64,000 nucleotides of DNA from JAPXSY01 sp033812795 (GCA_033812795.1 JAPXSY010000007.1:1-64000); one strand, 5' to 3'; shown: positions 1 to 9,227, numbered from the stretch's first letter. Translations and numbers: made by a program. The notes: generated by a model not told the origin, from the letters alone.

Positions 1-17
1 TCTGAAAAATTTTAGGG

Positions 18-44
18 TTGACTTTTACCCCCCCCCCGCATAAT
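18..44 (+). promoter_or_regulatory. Candidate sigma70-type promoter for the first operon
   Basis: TTGACT (18-23) and CATAAT (39-44) are separated by 15 bases, most of them a poly-C run. The same arrangement, a TTTTACCCC stretch followed by CCGCATAATG, occurs at 25,060-25,090 in front of another exported-protein operon, which supports a real promoter module. The spacer is short of the 17-base optimum. The call is inference from motif position only. Confidence 0.4.
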
Positions 45-232
45 GCGTACCAACCATGGGGCCGGTGGGTTGCCGGTCTACCCTATGGGATGGTAGTGTC
101 TTTTTTTTGACTATTGCGTGGGGACTGGGAGGTTTGGTAAACTATCGAATTGTGAGACTGGTGGCAACAGTCCGGAGTGACGTCGCCGATTCGCAAGGGA
201 ATGGGGGCATCCAAATCTGGAAGGTGCAACAA

Positions 233-1810
233 ATGAAGATTGGAATCGGTGCAGCGTCGGGAGTGGCCCTTCTGACGCTCGTTGTTTCGGCCGGTGAATA
301 TGAAATCTGCAACCAGGTCGTCCGCCGCGGTGGCGTGGAGGGGCGTCCGTACTGGAATGGACATGCCATCATGTTCATGTATCCGCCGGCGTTTGACTTC
401 AAGTCTGTGAAGGGCGCGGTTGACTATCGCTTCGAGGTGATGGACGATGTACACGTGAAGCACGTCTTCACGGCGAAGGAGCCCACGGCGGACCTTGTCT
501 CGGTGTGGACGAATCTGCCGACGGGCTATGTCACCGTTAATGTCTACGGTGAGGATGCCGCAGGTCGAACGCTGGGGCTGAGTGGAACGCGAACGTTCTG
601 GAAGAAGGCGACGTTCAAGGCCGGTTCGTATCCGAAGGCGAAGTACGGCTACGACGAATGTGCCAAGATGATCTATGGCTACCAGTTCCGGAGCGACGAC
701 TATCAGTACACGTTCAGGACGGGAAAGCTCGCCCAGAGTTTTGATACCCGCTATCCGGCGAAGATGATGAGCGGGTTGATCAACGGGATGGTCAACTATG
801 CGGAGCTCTGCCCCGAGAAGCGCGAAGATGCGCTCAAGCTGGCCCGTGCCGCCGCGAAGGCGCTCATCGACCTGTCGGAGGGACCCCATGCGAAGTATCC
901 GTATTTTGCGCCGACCTACAATCCCGTCAAGTATCCGGCGAATCAGGAATGGCCCAATCGCCGGAGGTGCATGACAATCTATCCCGTGTTCGCGGCGCAG
1001 GCCTATCTGCGGCTCTACGAGGCGGTGAAGGAGACCGAGTATCTCGAGTTGGCGCGCCATATCGCCGATACGTTCCTCGCCTTTCAGGGCGAGGATGGAA
1101 CGTGGCCGTTGATGATCAACTTCGATGCGGGTCCGATCGGGAAGAACCGGATGATTCCGATCGAGGCGGTGGAGTTCTTCGAGCATCTCTTCCGCGTCAC
1201 CGGAGACCAGCGGTATCGCGTGGCCGGGGATCGGGCGTTCGGCTATATCGAGAAGAACCTGATCGCGACCTGGAACTGGGAAGGACAGTTCGAGGATACG
1301 CCGCCGACCGAGCACTATCGGAATCTCACGAAGCATCCGGCCTGCTCCACGGCCATCTATCTGCTGAAGCGCCATCCGGGCGACAAGGCGAAGCGCGCGC
1401 TCGCCCGGGAACTGCTCCGTTTCGCCGAAGACCTCTTCGTGAACTGGGAGAGGCCCTACGACAACGGACGCCGCGTGCCCGATCAGAAGAAGTTCACGGG
1501 CTACTACAACCACTTCTGGAAGCAGGACAAGTGGATCATGCCGTCCGTCTTCGAACAGTACGGTTGCTACACCCCGGTCGACGCCTCGGCGGCGAAGCTC
1601 ATCCGCACCTACCTCGCGTTCTATCGCGTCGAGGGGAATCCGCTCGACCTCGCGAAGGCGCGCGCGCTTGGCGACGTCGCGACGCGCTGCACGTCACCGG
1701 ACGGACTGGAGGCGACCTGGTGGACGGAGGATGAGCTCCGCTTCGGCGTCTGGCCGAACTGCATGCTGGCAACGGCTTCGGCGCTCCATGAACTCGCGTC
1801 CGTTAAATGA
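233..1810 (+). CDS. Secreted six-hairpin glycosidase-like protein
   Basis: About 525 aa. The start is placed at 233 because GGAAGG lies 8 bases upstream and the product then begins with a clean signal peptide (MKIGIGAASGVALLTLVVSA); an in-frame ATG at 56 would add 59 non-conserved residues. After a beta-rich N-terminal part (roughly residues 25-130), residues 150-520 are alpha-helical with repeated hairpin-like segments and aromatic/acidic patches (WPNRRR, GTWPLMINFD, NWEGQFEDT). This is the look of an (alpha/alpha)6 barrel as in GH88/GH105/GH127-type enzymes. The exact family and catalytic residues were not identified. It is the first gene of a plus-strand run of exported proteins and probably acts on polysaccharide in the periplasm or outside the cell (inference). 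Confidence 0.6.
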   Translation: MKIGIGAASGVALLTLVVSAGEYEICNQVVRRGGVEGRPYWNGHAIMFMYPPAFDFKSVKGAVDYRFEVMDDVHVKHVFTAKEPTADLVSVWTNLPTGYVTVNVYGEDAAGRTLGLSGTRTFWKKATFKAGSYPKAKYGYDECAKMIYGYQFRSDDYQYTFRTGKLAQSFDTRYPAKMMSGLINGMVNYAELCPEKREDALKLARAAAKALIDLSEGPHAKYPYFAPTYNPVKYPANQEWPNRRRCMTIYPVFAAQAYLRLYEAVKETEYLELARHIADTFLAFQGEDGTWPLMINFDAGPIGKNRMIPIEAVEFFEHLFRVTGDQRYRVAGDRAFGYIEKNLIATWNWEGQFEDTPPTEHYRNLTKHPACSTAIYLLKRHPGDKAKRALARELLRFAEDLFVNWERPYDNGRRVPDQKKFTGYYNHFWKQDKWIMPSVFEQYGCYTPVDASAAKLIRTYLAFYRVEGNPLDLAKARALGDVATRCTSPDGLEATWWTEDELRFGVWPNCMLATASALHELASVK

Positions 1811-1835
1811 TGTCATGAAACAAGGAGGAAGAACG

Positions 1836-2072
1836 ATGATGATCCGATCTGCGGCGGCCGTGGCGGCCGTCATGACTGCTTGCGGCGTCTTCGGCGCGTT
1901 GCCGTCGCACACCTGTATCGTCAGCGGCACGGTTGAACGGTCTTCGCCGTCCATTCAGGTCGTTGCCCACACCGGGCGATTGACGTCTCTCTGGCGCGTC
2001 TGGTCTGCGGCGGAGGCTGGCGCCACGTTCAAGACCTATGAGCCGGCCGGTCTGTGTATCACCATCCGATAG
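1836..2072 (+). CDS. Small secreted protein ahead of SUMF1 gene
   Basis: A 78-aa product starting at 1836, chosen because AAGGAGG lies 7 bases upstream. The N-terminus is a signal peptide (MMIRSAAAVAAVMTACGVFG). The rest (SHTCIVSGTVERSS, then WRVWSAAEAGATFKTYEP) resembles a short beta-rich fragment. The stop codon overlaps the ribosome-binding site of the next gene, so the two are likely co-translated. It could be a small partner of the following SUMF1-fold protein, or a truncated N-terminal domain of a similar protein. No family is recognised. Confidence 0.5.
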   Translation: MMIRSAAAVAAVMTACGVFGALPSHTCIVSGTVERSSPSIQVVAHTGRLTSLWRVWSAAEAGATFKTYEPAGLCITIR

Positions 2073-2083
2073 GAGGTGTCGAA

Positions 2084-4654
2084 ATGAAATTTCTCAGTTC
2101 AATCGCCCTCGGCGTCTGTGCGGGTTCCCTTCTGGCCGCCGAACTTGGGATCAATTCCCTCTCGTTCACGCAGAACAGCCAAACGCATGTCGCGTCGGTC
2201 GGTTTCACGTTGACCTCTGAGGCCGTCGTCACGTTCGACATCCAGACGAACGGCATCTCGATCGGCTGGCGCAACTTCCGCGAAGGGCTCGTTTCCGACT
2301 GCGCCTTCGGAAAGGTCAATGCCGCCGGTGACTACTCGGTATCGTGGAAACCGTATGAAACCTGGCTGGACGCGCCGCGCCGTTTCGACGTCGGGGCGAT
2401 CAAGGCCGTTGTCACGGTCTGGAGTCCCGACAACACGCCCGACTTCATGGACATTGACTTGACCGCGTCCAGCAACGTGACGTACTACGTTTCGGAGGAG
2501 GATCTGCCGGCCGCCGTTACGGACGAGCGCTACAAGACGACGCATCTGCTGCTGAAGCGCCTTCATGCCGCGAACGTCGAGTGGCTGATGGGGTCGCCTG
2601 CGTCGGAAAAGGGGCGTGCAGCCACAGCGAAGAAATGGGAAAACCAGCGTCCCGTCGTGTTCTCTTCGGACTACTACATCGGCATCTACGAGACCACGCA
2701 GAAACAATGGTCGCTGTTGACCGGTTTCTCCGTCCCGACGAGCGGAGACATGTCGGTCTCCGTTCTCGGTGACACCTATCCCATGGTGCGGCGGCACATG
2801 GTTGCCCTGCGTGATTGGGATGCGACGACGAGTTGGCCGCATGGCAACCACACGGTTCCGGCTGCAACGGACATCGGGCGGATGCGCAGGAAGACGGGAA
2901 TCCTGCTCGACCTGCCGACCGAGGCGCAGTGGGAATATGCCTGCCGCGGCGGTACGACGACGGCCTACAACAACGGGACGAGCGGCACGTCGACGGGTCT
3001 GCTGGACGATGCGGTTCTTTCCCAGCTTGCGGTGTGGAAGAACAATGCCCCGGATGGACATTACGCCGCCGTCGGGACGAAGGAACCCAATGGCTACGGT
3101 CTGTACGACACAATCGGCAACGTGTCCGAACTCTGCCTCGATTCGCGCATAACGGCTTCCGGCGGAACCTACGACCCTCTCCTCAACGACCTCGTCGATC
3201 CGGTCGGCGGTGAGTTCTATTCGGATCGCTGGAACGCCAAGCTGGTGGCCCGTGGGTCGGACTACACGAGCGCGAACAGTCAGTACAATTGGGAGGGGAC
3301 CTACGGAAGCGACATTTTTCTCCATCGAAGTGCCTACCGGGGGGACGCCTGGATCGGCGGCGGGACGGCGAAGCAGAGTCTCGGTTTCCGTCTCGCGGCG
3401 CCGGTTGGTCGGGCGTGGCCTGTCTTCAACCAGGACGTGACGGCGACGGCCGTCCAGCAGGAGGGGACACGTACTGTGAAGATCAAGTACGACCTCGAGG
3501 CGGATGCGATTGTTACGCTGAAGGTGTTCGTCGACGGCGTGGCGGCGGACGGTCTCGCGCAGTCGGTCGGCGGCGACGTCAACCGCCTGGTGAAGGCGGG
3601 AACCGGTCGGCTGATCTCGTGGTCTCCCGACCGCTCGCGGGAGGGCTTCGATCTGGATTCGGGGCGTTATTCGCTGAAGCTCGAGAAATGGTCGCTTCAG
3701 GATCCGCCCGCGTACATGGCGCTCGACCTGACGCAGACGACGCAGACGAACCTGCGGTATTATGCCGAGCACGAGATTCCGGGGGGCGCAACGAACGAAC
3801 TTTTCAAGACGGACTGGCTTCTGATGCGCCGCATCCCGGCGAAGGACGTCACCTGGTGGATGGGAATCGCGAAGGATGCCTACGGCAACAGCGTTGAGTT
3901 CGGTGGGTACGACGTTGCGCGTTCGCCGCATCATCTCGTCAAGCTGTCGGCGGACTACTACATCGGCGTCTATCCGCTGACCGCGCGTCAGTGGAACCGG
4001 CTGGGTGGATCCGCGCCGGCATCGGAGGCGGATTGGGAAAGGCCGGCCGTCATCTCCTATCACGAGATGCGGCCGGCATCGGACGGCGTCTGGCCGAACG
4101 ACAACACGGGAGGTAAACTGGCGACGCTGCGGGAACGGTCCGGCGGCTACAAGTTCGACCTGCCGACGGAAGCGCAGTGGGAATACGCCTGCCGGGCGCT
4201 GACCGCCAGCGCGTTCTGTGATGGAAGTCCCGTCGGGTCGAACAAGAACGGCAACATGCTTGCCAACGCCACGGATTACGGCTGGTATTCCGACAATACG
4301 CCTGACGGGGCGCTTCAGCCGGTTGGACGGAAGCTGCCGAACGGCTTCGGACTCTATGACATGCATGGCAACGTATGGAAATGGTGCGGTGACTTCTGGA
4401 ACGCGAAGTGCGGTCTCTCGGACGACCAGCTCGTCCAGGCCCAGACCGTTCCGGTCGAAGATCCCGTTGGTCCGTCGCTGGAGTGGTGGGAAAATCACGC
4501 GCTGCGCGGCGGAAGCGTGGCCAGCACCTTTGATCTCGCGCGAAGCGGTGATCGCTCATTCGGATGGTTGTACTGTGTTTCCACGACGTTGACCGGTCCG
4601 GGTGGCCAGAGCGGCATCCGCCTTGCGTGTCCCCTGACGCCGGTTTCCGAATAA
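2084..4654 (+). CDS. Exported protein with two SUMF1 (FGE-fold) domains, non-catalytic
   Basis: About 856 aa; AGGAGG is 7 bases upstream and the N-terminus is a signal peptide (MKFLSSIALGVCAGSLLAA). The protein is an internal duplication. A beta-sandwich segment (about 20-140, with VTFDIQTNG) is followed by a SUMF1 domain (about 160-450, with DLPTEAQWEYACRGG and YGLYDTIGNVSE). A second beta segment (about 460-560) precedes another SUMF1 domain (about 570-855, with DLPTEAQWEYACRAL and FGLYDMHGNVWKW). The cysteine pair that catalyses formylglycine formation near the RGGS motif is missing in both copies (RGSDY and RGGSVASTF contexts). It is therefore unlikely to activate sulfatases and more likely binds glycans or proteins. 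The fold call is secure; the role is not known. Confidence 0.8.
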   Translation: MKFLSSIALGVCAGSLLAAELGINSLSFTQNSQTHVASVGFTLTSEAVVTFDIQTNGISIGWRNFREGLVSDCAFGKVNAAGDYSVSWKPYETWLDAPRRFDVGAIKAVVTVWSPDNTPDFMDIDLTASSNVTYYVSEEDLPAAVTDERYKTTHLLLKRLHAANVEWLMGSPASEKGRAATAKKWENQRPVVFSSDYYIGIYETTQKQWSLLTGFSVPTSGDMSVSVLGDTYPMVRRHMVALRDWDATTSWPHGNHTVPAATDIGRMRRKTGILLDLPTEAQWEYACRGGTTTAYNNGTSGTSTGLLDDAVLSQLAVWKNNAPDGHYAAVGTKEPNGYGLYDTIGNVSELCLDSRITASGGTYDPLLNDLVDPVGGEFYSDRWNAKLVARGSDYTSANSQYNWEGTYGSDIFLHRSAYRGDAWIGGGTAKQSLGFRLAAPVGRAWPVFNQDVTATAVQQEGTRTVKIKYDLEADAIVTLKVFVDGVAADGLAQSVGGDVNRLVKAGTGRLISWSPDRSREGFDLDSGRYSLKLEKWSLQDPPAYMALDLTQTTQTNLRYYAEHEIPGGATNELFKTDWLLMRRIPAKDVTWWMGIAKDAYGNSVEFGGYDVARSPHHLVKLSADYYIGVYPLTARQWNRLGGSAPASEADWERPAVISYHEMRPASDGVWPNDNTGGKLATLRERSGGYKFDLPTEAQWEYACRALTASAFCDGSPVGSNKNGNMLANATDYGWYSDNTPDGALQPVGRKLPNGFGLYDMHGNVWKWCGDFWNAKCGLSDDQLVQAQTVPVEDPVGPSLEWWENHALRGGSVASTFDLARSGDRSFGWLYCVSTTLTGPGGQSGIRLACPLTPVSE

Positions 4655-4669
4655 GAGAGAACACCGAAG

Positions 4670-6362
4670 ATGAGAAAGCTTCTCGTGTGCGCCGTTTTAT
4701 TGACGGCTGTCCTGTCCTTTGCCGACGAGCAGTCGGTGGGCTTTGAGACGCCCGTGCCGCCGTCGGGCGCCGACGACCTGACGGTGCAGGTCGTTCCCGC
4801 GTGGGCGGAGTTGACGAAGGACGCCGCGTCGGTGCGGCGCGCGGTCTATCCGGTCGCGAGATGCCCGCGGGCCCGCTGGCGTGGGCCGAACGCCCTTGAA
4901 CTGCCCGTCCGGTTCAGCGAGAATCCGATCGTGCGGGCCTACTGGGACGTTTGGCTTCACGTTGATCTGTCGCGGCATCAAGGACTCGAGTTTGACTTCT
5001 ACTGCGGAGACATCGACCGTTTCTCGCAGATTCGCCTTTATCTCAAGTCTGGAAAGGGCTGGTACGCCACCTGGCCGTTTGCGCCGAAACAGGACGGAAC
5101 GTGGTGCCGGATGCGGTTTGCGAAGGCGGACTTCATGGATGAGGGCGGCGCGGAGGGCTTTGACAAGATCGATGGCCTTCGCATTGCCGCCTGGCGCGCG
5201 CGTGACCTCGACACGACGCTCGGCATCGCCAATCTCGCCTACACGGATGCCGTTGCGCGGAAGCTGACGAAGGAAGAGCTCGCCGCGCGGGAGGCTGAGA
5301 CACGCGCGTGGATGAAGACACAACCGGGCAGGAAGGACGAATGGCGGGCCTTCTGGTGCCATACGCCGTGTGGCATGGGGGGAGACGAGACGTATGACTG
5401 GGACCGTGGAATTCGCGCGCTCAGGGAAAACGGCTTCACGGCGATCTGCGTGAATCTGGCCTGGTCCGGTCGGGCGGACTACGTCTCGGACGTCGTGCCG
5501 TCGAGTGGCGCGGTGAGAAAGTACGGCGATCAGGTGGAAAAACTGAAGGTGGCCTGTCGAAAGTACGGCATTGAGCTGCACGCCTGGAAGATGTGTTGGC
5601 TGATGGGTGACACGAATCGCGTCGATGCGACGTACTTGAAGGAAGTCGAACGGCGCGGCGCGTTTCAGATCGACAACGCGGGCGTGGTTCACCGTGAACT
5701 GATCTGTCCGTCCGATCCCTTCTATTTCGATCAGGAAGTCGCGGTTTTCGTCGAACTCGCCAAGAAGGGCGTCGACGGCATTCACTTCGACCACATCCGC
5801 CTTGAGAACGGGACGTGCTTCTGTCCGCGCTGCCGGGCGGCGTTCGAGAAGAGTCTCGGTCGGACAGTGCCGACATGGCCGACGATTTCCGATTCGGAGA
5901 TTCAGGCCCGGTGGTTGGATTTCCGCGCCGCGCACGTCTCTGAACTCGTCAAGACGGTCGCCGAACGGGTTCGCCGCGAGGCACCTGGCGTCCAGTTGTC
6001 CGCAGCGGTTTTCCCCAATCCGAAATCGGACAAGTATGGTCTCGGGCAGGACTGGACGCTGTGGTGTCGCGAGGGCTGGCTCGACTGGGTCGCCCCGATG
6101 AACTACACCGTTTCGCCGATGCTCCTGAAGTCCATGGTCGCTTCGCAGAGGGACGCGGTGGGGGCCGTGCGTCAAGCTGCGCCCGGGTCTCGGGTTCTCG
6201 CTTTGGCCGGACGGCACCGATCGCGCACGCGTGCTGGCGGAGCAGATCCGGGTCATCCGCGCGGCCGGGCTTGACGGCTTCATCTGCTTCAACCATACGA
6301 TCTGGAACGAAGCGGCATTGAAGATCGTGCGGGAGGGTCCACTGAGGGAGATGGAAAAATGA
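4670..6362 (+). CDS. GHL10/DUF187-type glycoside hydrolase-like protein, frameshifted near C-terminus
   Basis: Signal peptide (MRKLLVCAVLLTAVLSFA), then a beta-sandwich region (about 20-200) and a TIM-barrel hydrolase-like domain from about residue 220 (EWRAFWCHTPCGMG, GFTAICVNLAWSG, GIELHAWKMCWL, KGVDGIHFDHIRL, WVAPMNYT). This matches the glycosyl-hydrolase-like 10 family. A two-cysteine pair (CFCPRC) sits after the DHIR motif. The starting frame runs to a stop at 6274, but its last 35 or so residues are arginine-rich nonsense. One frame over, from about 6180, the sequence reads a convincing barrel end (GFSLWPDGTDRARVL, AAGLDGFICFNHT) to TGA at 6360-6362. I therefore annotate one gene with a single-base frameshift at about 6170-6182, real or from assembly. 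Confidence 0.7.
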
Positions 6363-6562
6363 GGACATTCCTCGTCCTACTCCCCCTTGCCGGAGCGCTG
6401 TTCGGCGGCGAGACGCGACGGCTTCGCGGCCTTGTGCGGTTTCGCTTCGCCCTGCGCGTCGCGTCGCTTTATTCGTTCTGGGTTTTCAGGAATGCGTCTG
6501 GTACGTCGGGTGGCTATCTCGCCGCAGGAGGATCGACGTATCGTGGTCTGAAAGATGAGTGA
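6359..6562 (+). pseudogene. Signal-peptide-bearing gene remnant
   Basis: The ATG at 6359 overlaps the preceding stop (ATGA), suggesting coupling. The first residues look like a signal peptide (MRTFLVLLPLAGALFGG), but the remaining 50 residues are arginine-rich and show no fold. Neighbouring frames carry short protein-like stretches (for example ECVWYVGWLSRR at about 6491-6526). The most economical reading is the start of an exported-protein gene left after deletion and frameshift. A genuine 67-aa protein cannot be excluded. Confidence 0.35.
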
Positions 6563-6578
6563 AGGAAAGGGCGTGTCC

Positions 6579-8042
6579 ATGAACATATCTCGTAGAAACT
6601 TTTGCGCGGGTGTCGTTGCGTCTGCATCCGTGTGTACCGGGGGGAGGGTGATTGGGGCCGCACCGGGGGATGCGGTGCCAAGGCTTCGCGTGGGGATTCT
6701 GTCGGATGTCCATGTCGACATCTACTGGAAGGCGGACCTCTACGAAAAGGCCCTGCGGCTCTTCGACAGTCGAAAGGTCGACGCCGTTGTGATCGCCGGC
6801 GACTTCACGTGCCTCGGAACGATTCGCGAATTCGAGATGAGCGTGAAGTCGTGGTACAAGGTCTTTCCGGGCGACCGTCGGAGCGACGGACAGCCCGTCA
6901 CGCGTCTCTTCGTGACAGGCAATCACGACATCGACATTCCGGGGAAGGGACTCTTCTACGACAATCGTCAGGCGTTCTGGAAGAAGGCCTACGGAGAGGA
7001 CTACGAGTTCCTGTCCGTCAAGACGGTCAAGGGGTACCCGTTCGTTCTGCGGCACTGGCCGCGAACGGTGAACGGCGTGAGAAATGATGGCGGCGAGGAT
7101 CTTGCCAAGATCCTTTCGACACTCAGGTGCTCGGACAGGCCGTTCTTCTACGTGCAGCACGATTCGATCGCCGAGACGACCAGCGCAACGTGGTTGGCTG
7201 GGGTCGGCGGGAGGTGGGACTTCGGCCAGGAACGGGGTGGCATTCGGCGGGTCCTCGAAAAGTATCCGAATTGTCTGGCGTTGACGGGACACTGCCATCA
7301 TACGCTGACCGACGAGCGTTCGATCTGGCAGGGGGCGTTCACGGCCGTCAACTGTTCGTGTTCGTGCGGTTATGCGTTCTCGGTTCCCGGGCGCGAAAAC
7401 GGGTTCGACTGTTCCTCCTTCAACCGTGAGGAGCGATTGACCATGCCGTCGTTCGACAACCGGTCGGTTCATCAGGGGCTTGTGATGGAGGTCTTTGACG
7501 ATCGGATCACTCTTGAGCGACTGGACGTGAAGGACGATGTGTCTCTTGGGGAAGACTGGGTCGTTCCCCTGTTCGCGGGCGGCCGTACGGTGCCGACGGA
7601 CGGCTCTGTTCCCGTCTACGATTTCAGGGCCAGGTTTGAACGTTCGCTGCGGCCGGTCTTCCGAAAGGATGCGAAGGTCGTGGTTCGGCGCGTCGTCGAC
7701 GGTCGGCGGCGGGATGCGGGGGGAAGCGGATCCGAAGGTCCTGTCGAGCAGGTTCACGTGACGTTTCCGTCGATCCGCACCTGCGATGGCTCGCCCGTGC
7801 GCGGCTACGATTTCCTTGTCCGCTGCGAGACGCGGACGGGTGACATGGTTCGGACGATCGACGAGCGGCGGGTGTTCTCGCCGGGTTTCATGCAGTGCGA
7901 GGCGAAGGACGCGGGGACGTGCCTCTGTGCCTTCCCTGATGACAGAATCCCGAAAAGGCAGACGGTTCGATTCACGGTCGTTCCGTTCAATTCCTGGGGA
8001 CGAGAGGGGACTGGCCTTGTAACGGAGTGGCTGTATGTCTGA
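6579..8042 (+). CDS. Tat-exported calcineurin-like metallophosphoesterase
   Basis: 487 aa from the ATG at 6579 (AAGGAAAGGG upstream). The N-terminus has a twin-arginine motif (SRRNFCAGV) and a hydrophobic stretch. Metallophosphoesterase motifs appear in order: LSDVHVD (about 45), IAGDFT, TGNHDID and LTGHCHHT, which supply the di-metal ligands. Residues beyond about 270 form a beta-rich C-terminal region (DDRITLERLDVKDD, then fibronectin-like VHVTFP). Export of folded, metal-loaded enzyme by Tat fits this family. It sits at the end of the first exported-protein run; substrate unknown, possibly a phosphorylated glycan or phosphodiester (inference). Confidence 0.8.
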   Translation: MNISRRNFCAGVVASASVCTGGRVIGAAPGDAVPRLRVGILSDVHVDIYWKADLYEKALRLFDSRKVDAVVIAGDFTCLGTIREFEMSVKSWYKVFPGDRRSDGQPVTRLFVTGNHDIDIPGKGLFYDNRQAFWKKAYGEDYEFLSVKTVKGYPFVLRHWPRTVNGVRNDGGEDLAKILSTLRCSDRPFFYVQHDSIAETTSATWLAGVGGRWDFGQERGGIRRVLEKYPNCLALTGHCHHTLTDERSIWQGAFTAVNCSCSCGYAFSVPGRENGFDCSSFNREERLTMPSFDNRSVHQGLVMEVFDDRITLERLDVKDDVSLGEDWVVPLFAGGRTVPTDGSVPVYDFRARFERSLRPVFRKDAKVVVRRVVDGRRRDAGGSGSEGPVEQVHVTFPSIRTCDGSPVRGYDFLVRCETRTGDMVRTIDERRVFSPGFMQCEAKDAGTCLCAFPDDRIPKRQTVRFTVVPFNSWGREGTGLVTEWLYV

Positions 8043-8187
8043 CAAGAAAGCAACGCGGGGACTGTTCGCAGCCCTCTGTCTGCTGGGCTTTGGCCAGCTG
8101 GCGGGCGAATTGAACATCGCGAAGTGGGATCCGTGCATGGCGACCGCCTACGGCAGGGTTGTGCGCCAGGCGTTGAATTTGAGGTGA
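8035..8187 (+). pseudogene. Truncated 5' end of an exported-protein gene
   Basis: A 50-codon frame starting inside the end of the metallophosphoesterase gene, with CGGAG about 9 bases upstream. It has a good signal peptide (RGLFAALCLLGFGQLAG) followed by GELNIAKWDPCMATA and then loses sense, ending at TGA 8185-8187. It looks like the start of a further locus member cut off by a deletion; the intergenic sequence that follows carries an insertion-sequence remnant. Confidence 0.45.
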
Positions 8188-8409
8188 ATCAGGGATATCC
8201 GATGGTCATCACCATTCCCTCATCCCGCAGCGTTTCCTTCCTGCGCCGCGCATGATCTTCAATTGATGAGATGATATCATGCGATAAAAAGCTTCGGATT
8301 CGCATCGAAATTGGACATTGTGAAATAAAAGAAAAAATTGTCACCTGTAAAAGTGGATACGCCTAAAACAGGTCAAAAAGGCTCATAGGGGCATTGACCC
8401 TTACCGATC
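8188..8409. other. AT-rich intergenic stretch, no gene
   Basis: No coding signal. Positions about 8260-8360 are clearly more AT-rich than the surroundings (ATGATATCATGCGATAAAAA and similar). This stretch lies between the truncated gene at 8187 and the first IS-end-like motif at 8410. It may be part of the DNA that came with the insertion element. Confidence 0.4.
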
Positions 8410-9005
8410 GGGCATTTACTTTTACCGAAAGCTGTGCGTTCCGGGGCGTCAGCAGGCGGATACGTCCCGCTGGCCGGTGAAAAAGTATGCGGTTCCCCCT
8501 TGGCGCGGGGCGTCCTTGTTTTTCGGACATGGTGGATGCCCCCGCCTTCGGCGGTCGTCATGGCGGCCTTCCTTGCGGGCCTTCCGCAGGCTTATGTCAG
8601 TCGAGGTTCCTGGTCTTCTGCACGATACCCAGGAGCGACGGCTTCAGGACGATTTCGTCGGCGGGTATCCTTCGGACGCCGAAGAGTTCCGCCGCCCGCT
8701 CGCCGAGCGTGCCGGTGAAGAGTCCGACCTGGGCCTTGTCCCTCAGCGATTCGCGGGGATAGCTGTTGATACGGGACATCGCCAGGTCTATGTCGGCCTG
8801 CGAGAGGCCGTCGAACTCCAGGTACGGCCCTCTTTTCGGCAGTGTATTATGCGGAGTATCTCGCGGTTGTGCAATCCTTCTTCGATGCGGAGGCGGTCCG
8901 CCTCCGTCAGTCTCGGTTTCTTCATGGCTCACTCTCCTTGGTTTGATCCCGGCGGGATTGCCGGGGCCGGGAAGTATTATGCCATTTCTCAAAGTAAATG
9001 CCCCC
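8410..9005 (-). mobile_element. Remnant of an IS30-like insertion sequence
   Basis: The ends carry a short inverted repeat: GGGCATTTACTTTT at 8410-8423 and CAAAGTAAATGCCC at 8990-9003. Between them, on the minus strand, are the first and last parts of an IS30-type transposase with the middle deleted. A third copy of the end motif (GGGCATTTACTTTGACAA) lies at 9137-9154, so the outer boundary may extend there. The transposase core (DDE) is absent, so the element cannot move by itself. Exact ends and target duplication are not certain. Confidence 0.55.
8597..8925 (-). pseudogene. Internally deleted IS30-family transposase
   Basis: Read on the minus strand, ATG at 8923-8925 follows CAAGGAGAG and gives MKKPRLTEADRLRIEEGL, an IS30-type N-terminal helix-turn-helix start, for about 27 codons. 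At about 8840 the frame changes to the family's C-terminal end: LPKRGPYLEFDGLSQADID, then SRINSYPRESLRDKA and IPADEIVLKPSLL, stopping at 8597. INSYxR followed by a C-terminal LKPSLL is typical of IS30-like transposases. The catalytic DDE region of some 200 residues is gone, so this is a clear pseudogene. Confidence 0.65.
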
Positions 9006-9154
9006 CTCCCCCGGGGGAGGGGGAACCGCCCCGTCCCTCAGCCCCCGCCCGCCCCTCCCAAAACGGCAGACTCGATGCCCCCATGCCCCCTGAGGTCGTT
9101 TGGCAGACTTGATGCTCCTACCCCGGCCCCACCCTGGGGGCATTTACTTTGACA
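8987..9154. repeat. Inverted repeat with GC-rich palindrome
   Basis: TCAAAGTAAATGCCCCC (8989-9005) is matched in inverse by GGGGGCATTTACTTTGA (9136-9152). Inside, 9002-9023 is a perfect palindrome made of C and G runs (CCCCCTCCCCC then its complement). The arm core is the same as in the 63-bp hairpin at 50,746-50,808, so this is likely another copy or end of the same element family. Confidence 0.6.
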
Positions 9155-9221
9155 AGCCACATTAAAAACTGCGCGGAGGGACGGGTTTTATTTGCGCATT
9201 CCCATCCCGATGCGGACATGT

Positions 9222-9227
9222 TATATT
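9222..9227 (+). promoter_or_regulatory. Possible -10 box upstream of tig
   Basis: TATATT lies in a short AT-rich patch (CATGTTATATTAAACATC) about 40 bases before the tig start, in an otherwise GC-rich region. No well-spaced -35 element is obvious, so this is only a weak candidate. Confidence 0.25.

Noticed and set aside
83..1513. Long minus-strand frame of 476 codons
   Set aside because: Antiparallel shadow of the plus-strand glycosidase-like gene; arginine-rich and without any recognisable motif.
2099..4498. 799-codon minus-strand frame opposite the SUMF1 gene
   Set aside because: High-GC shadow; the plus frame has clear SUMF1 domains, a signal peptide and a ribosome-binding site.
2084..4654. 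Formylglycine-generating (sulfatase-activating) enzyme
   Set aside because: The fold is present but the active-site cysteine pair is missing in both domains.
8434..9152. Plus-strand frames of 90-210 codons between 8.4 and 9.2 kb
   Set aside because: They lie across the transposase remnant and GC-rich palindromes; Pro/Arg-rich with no motif.
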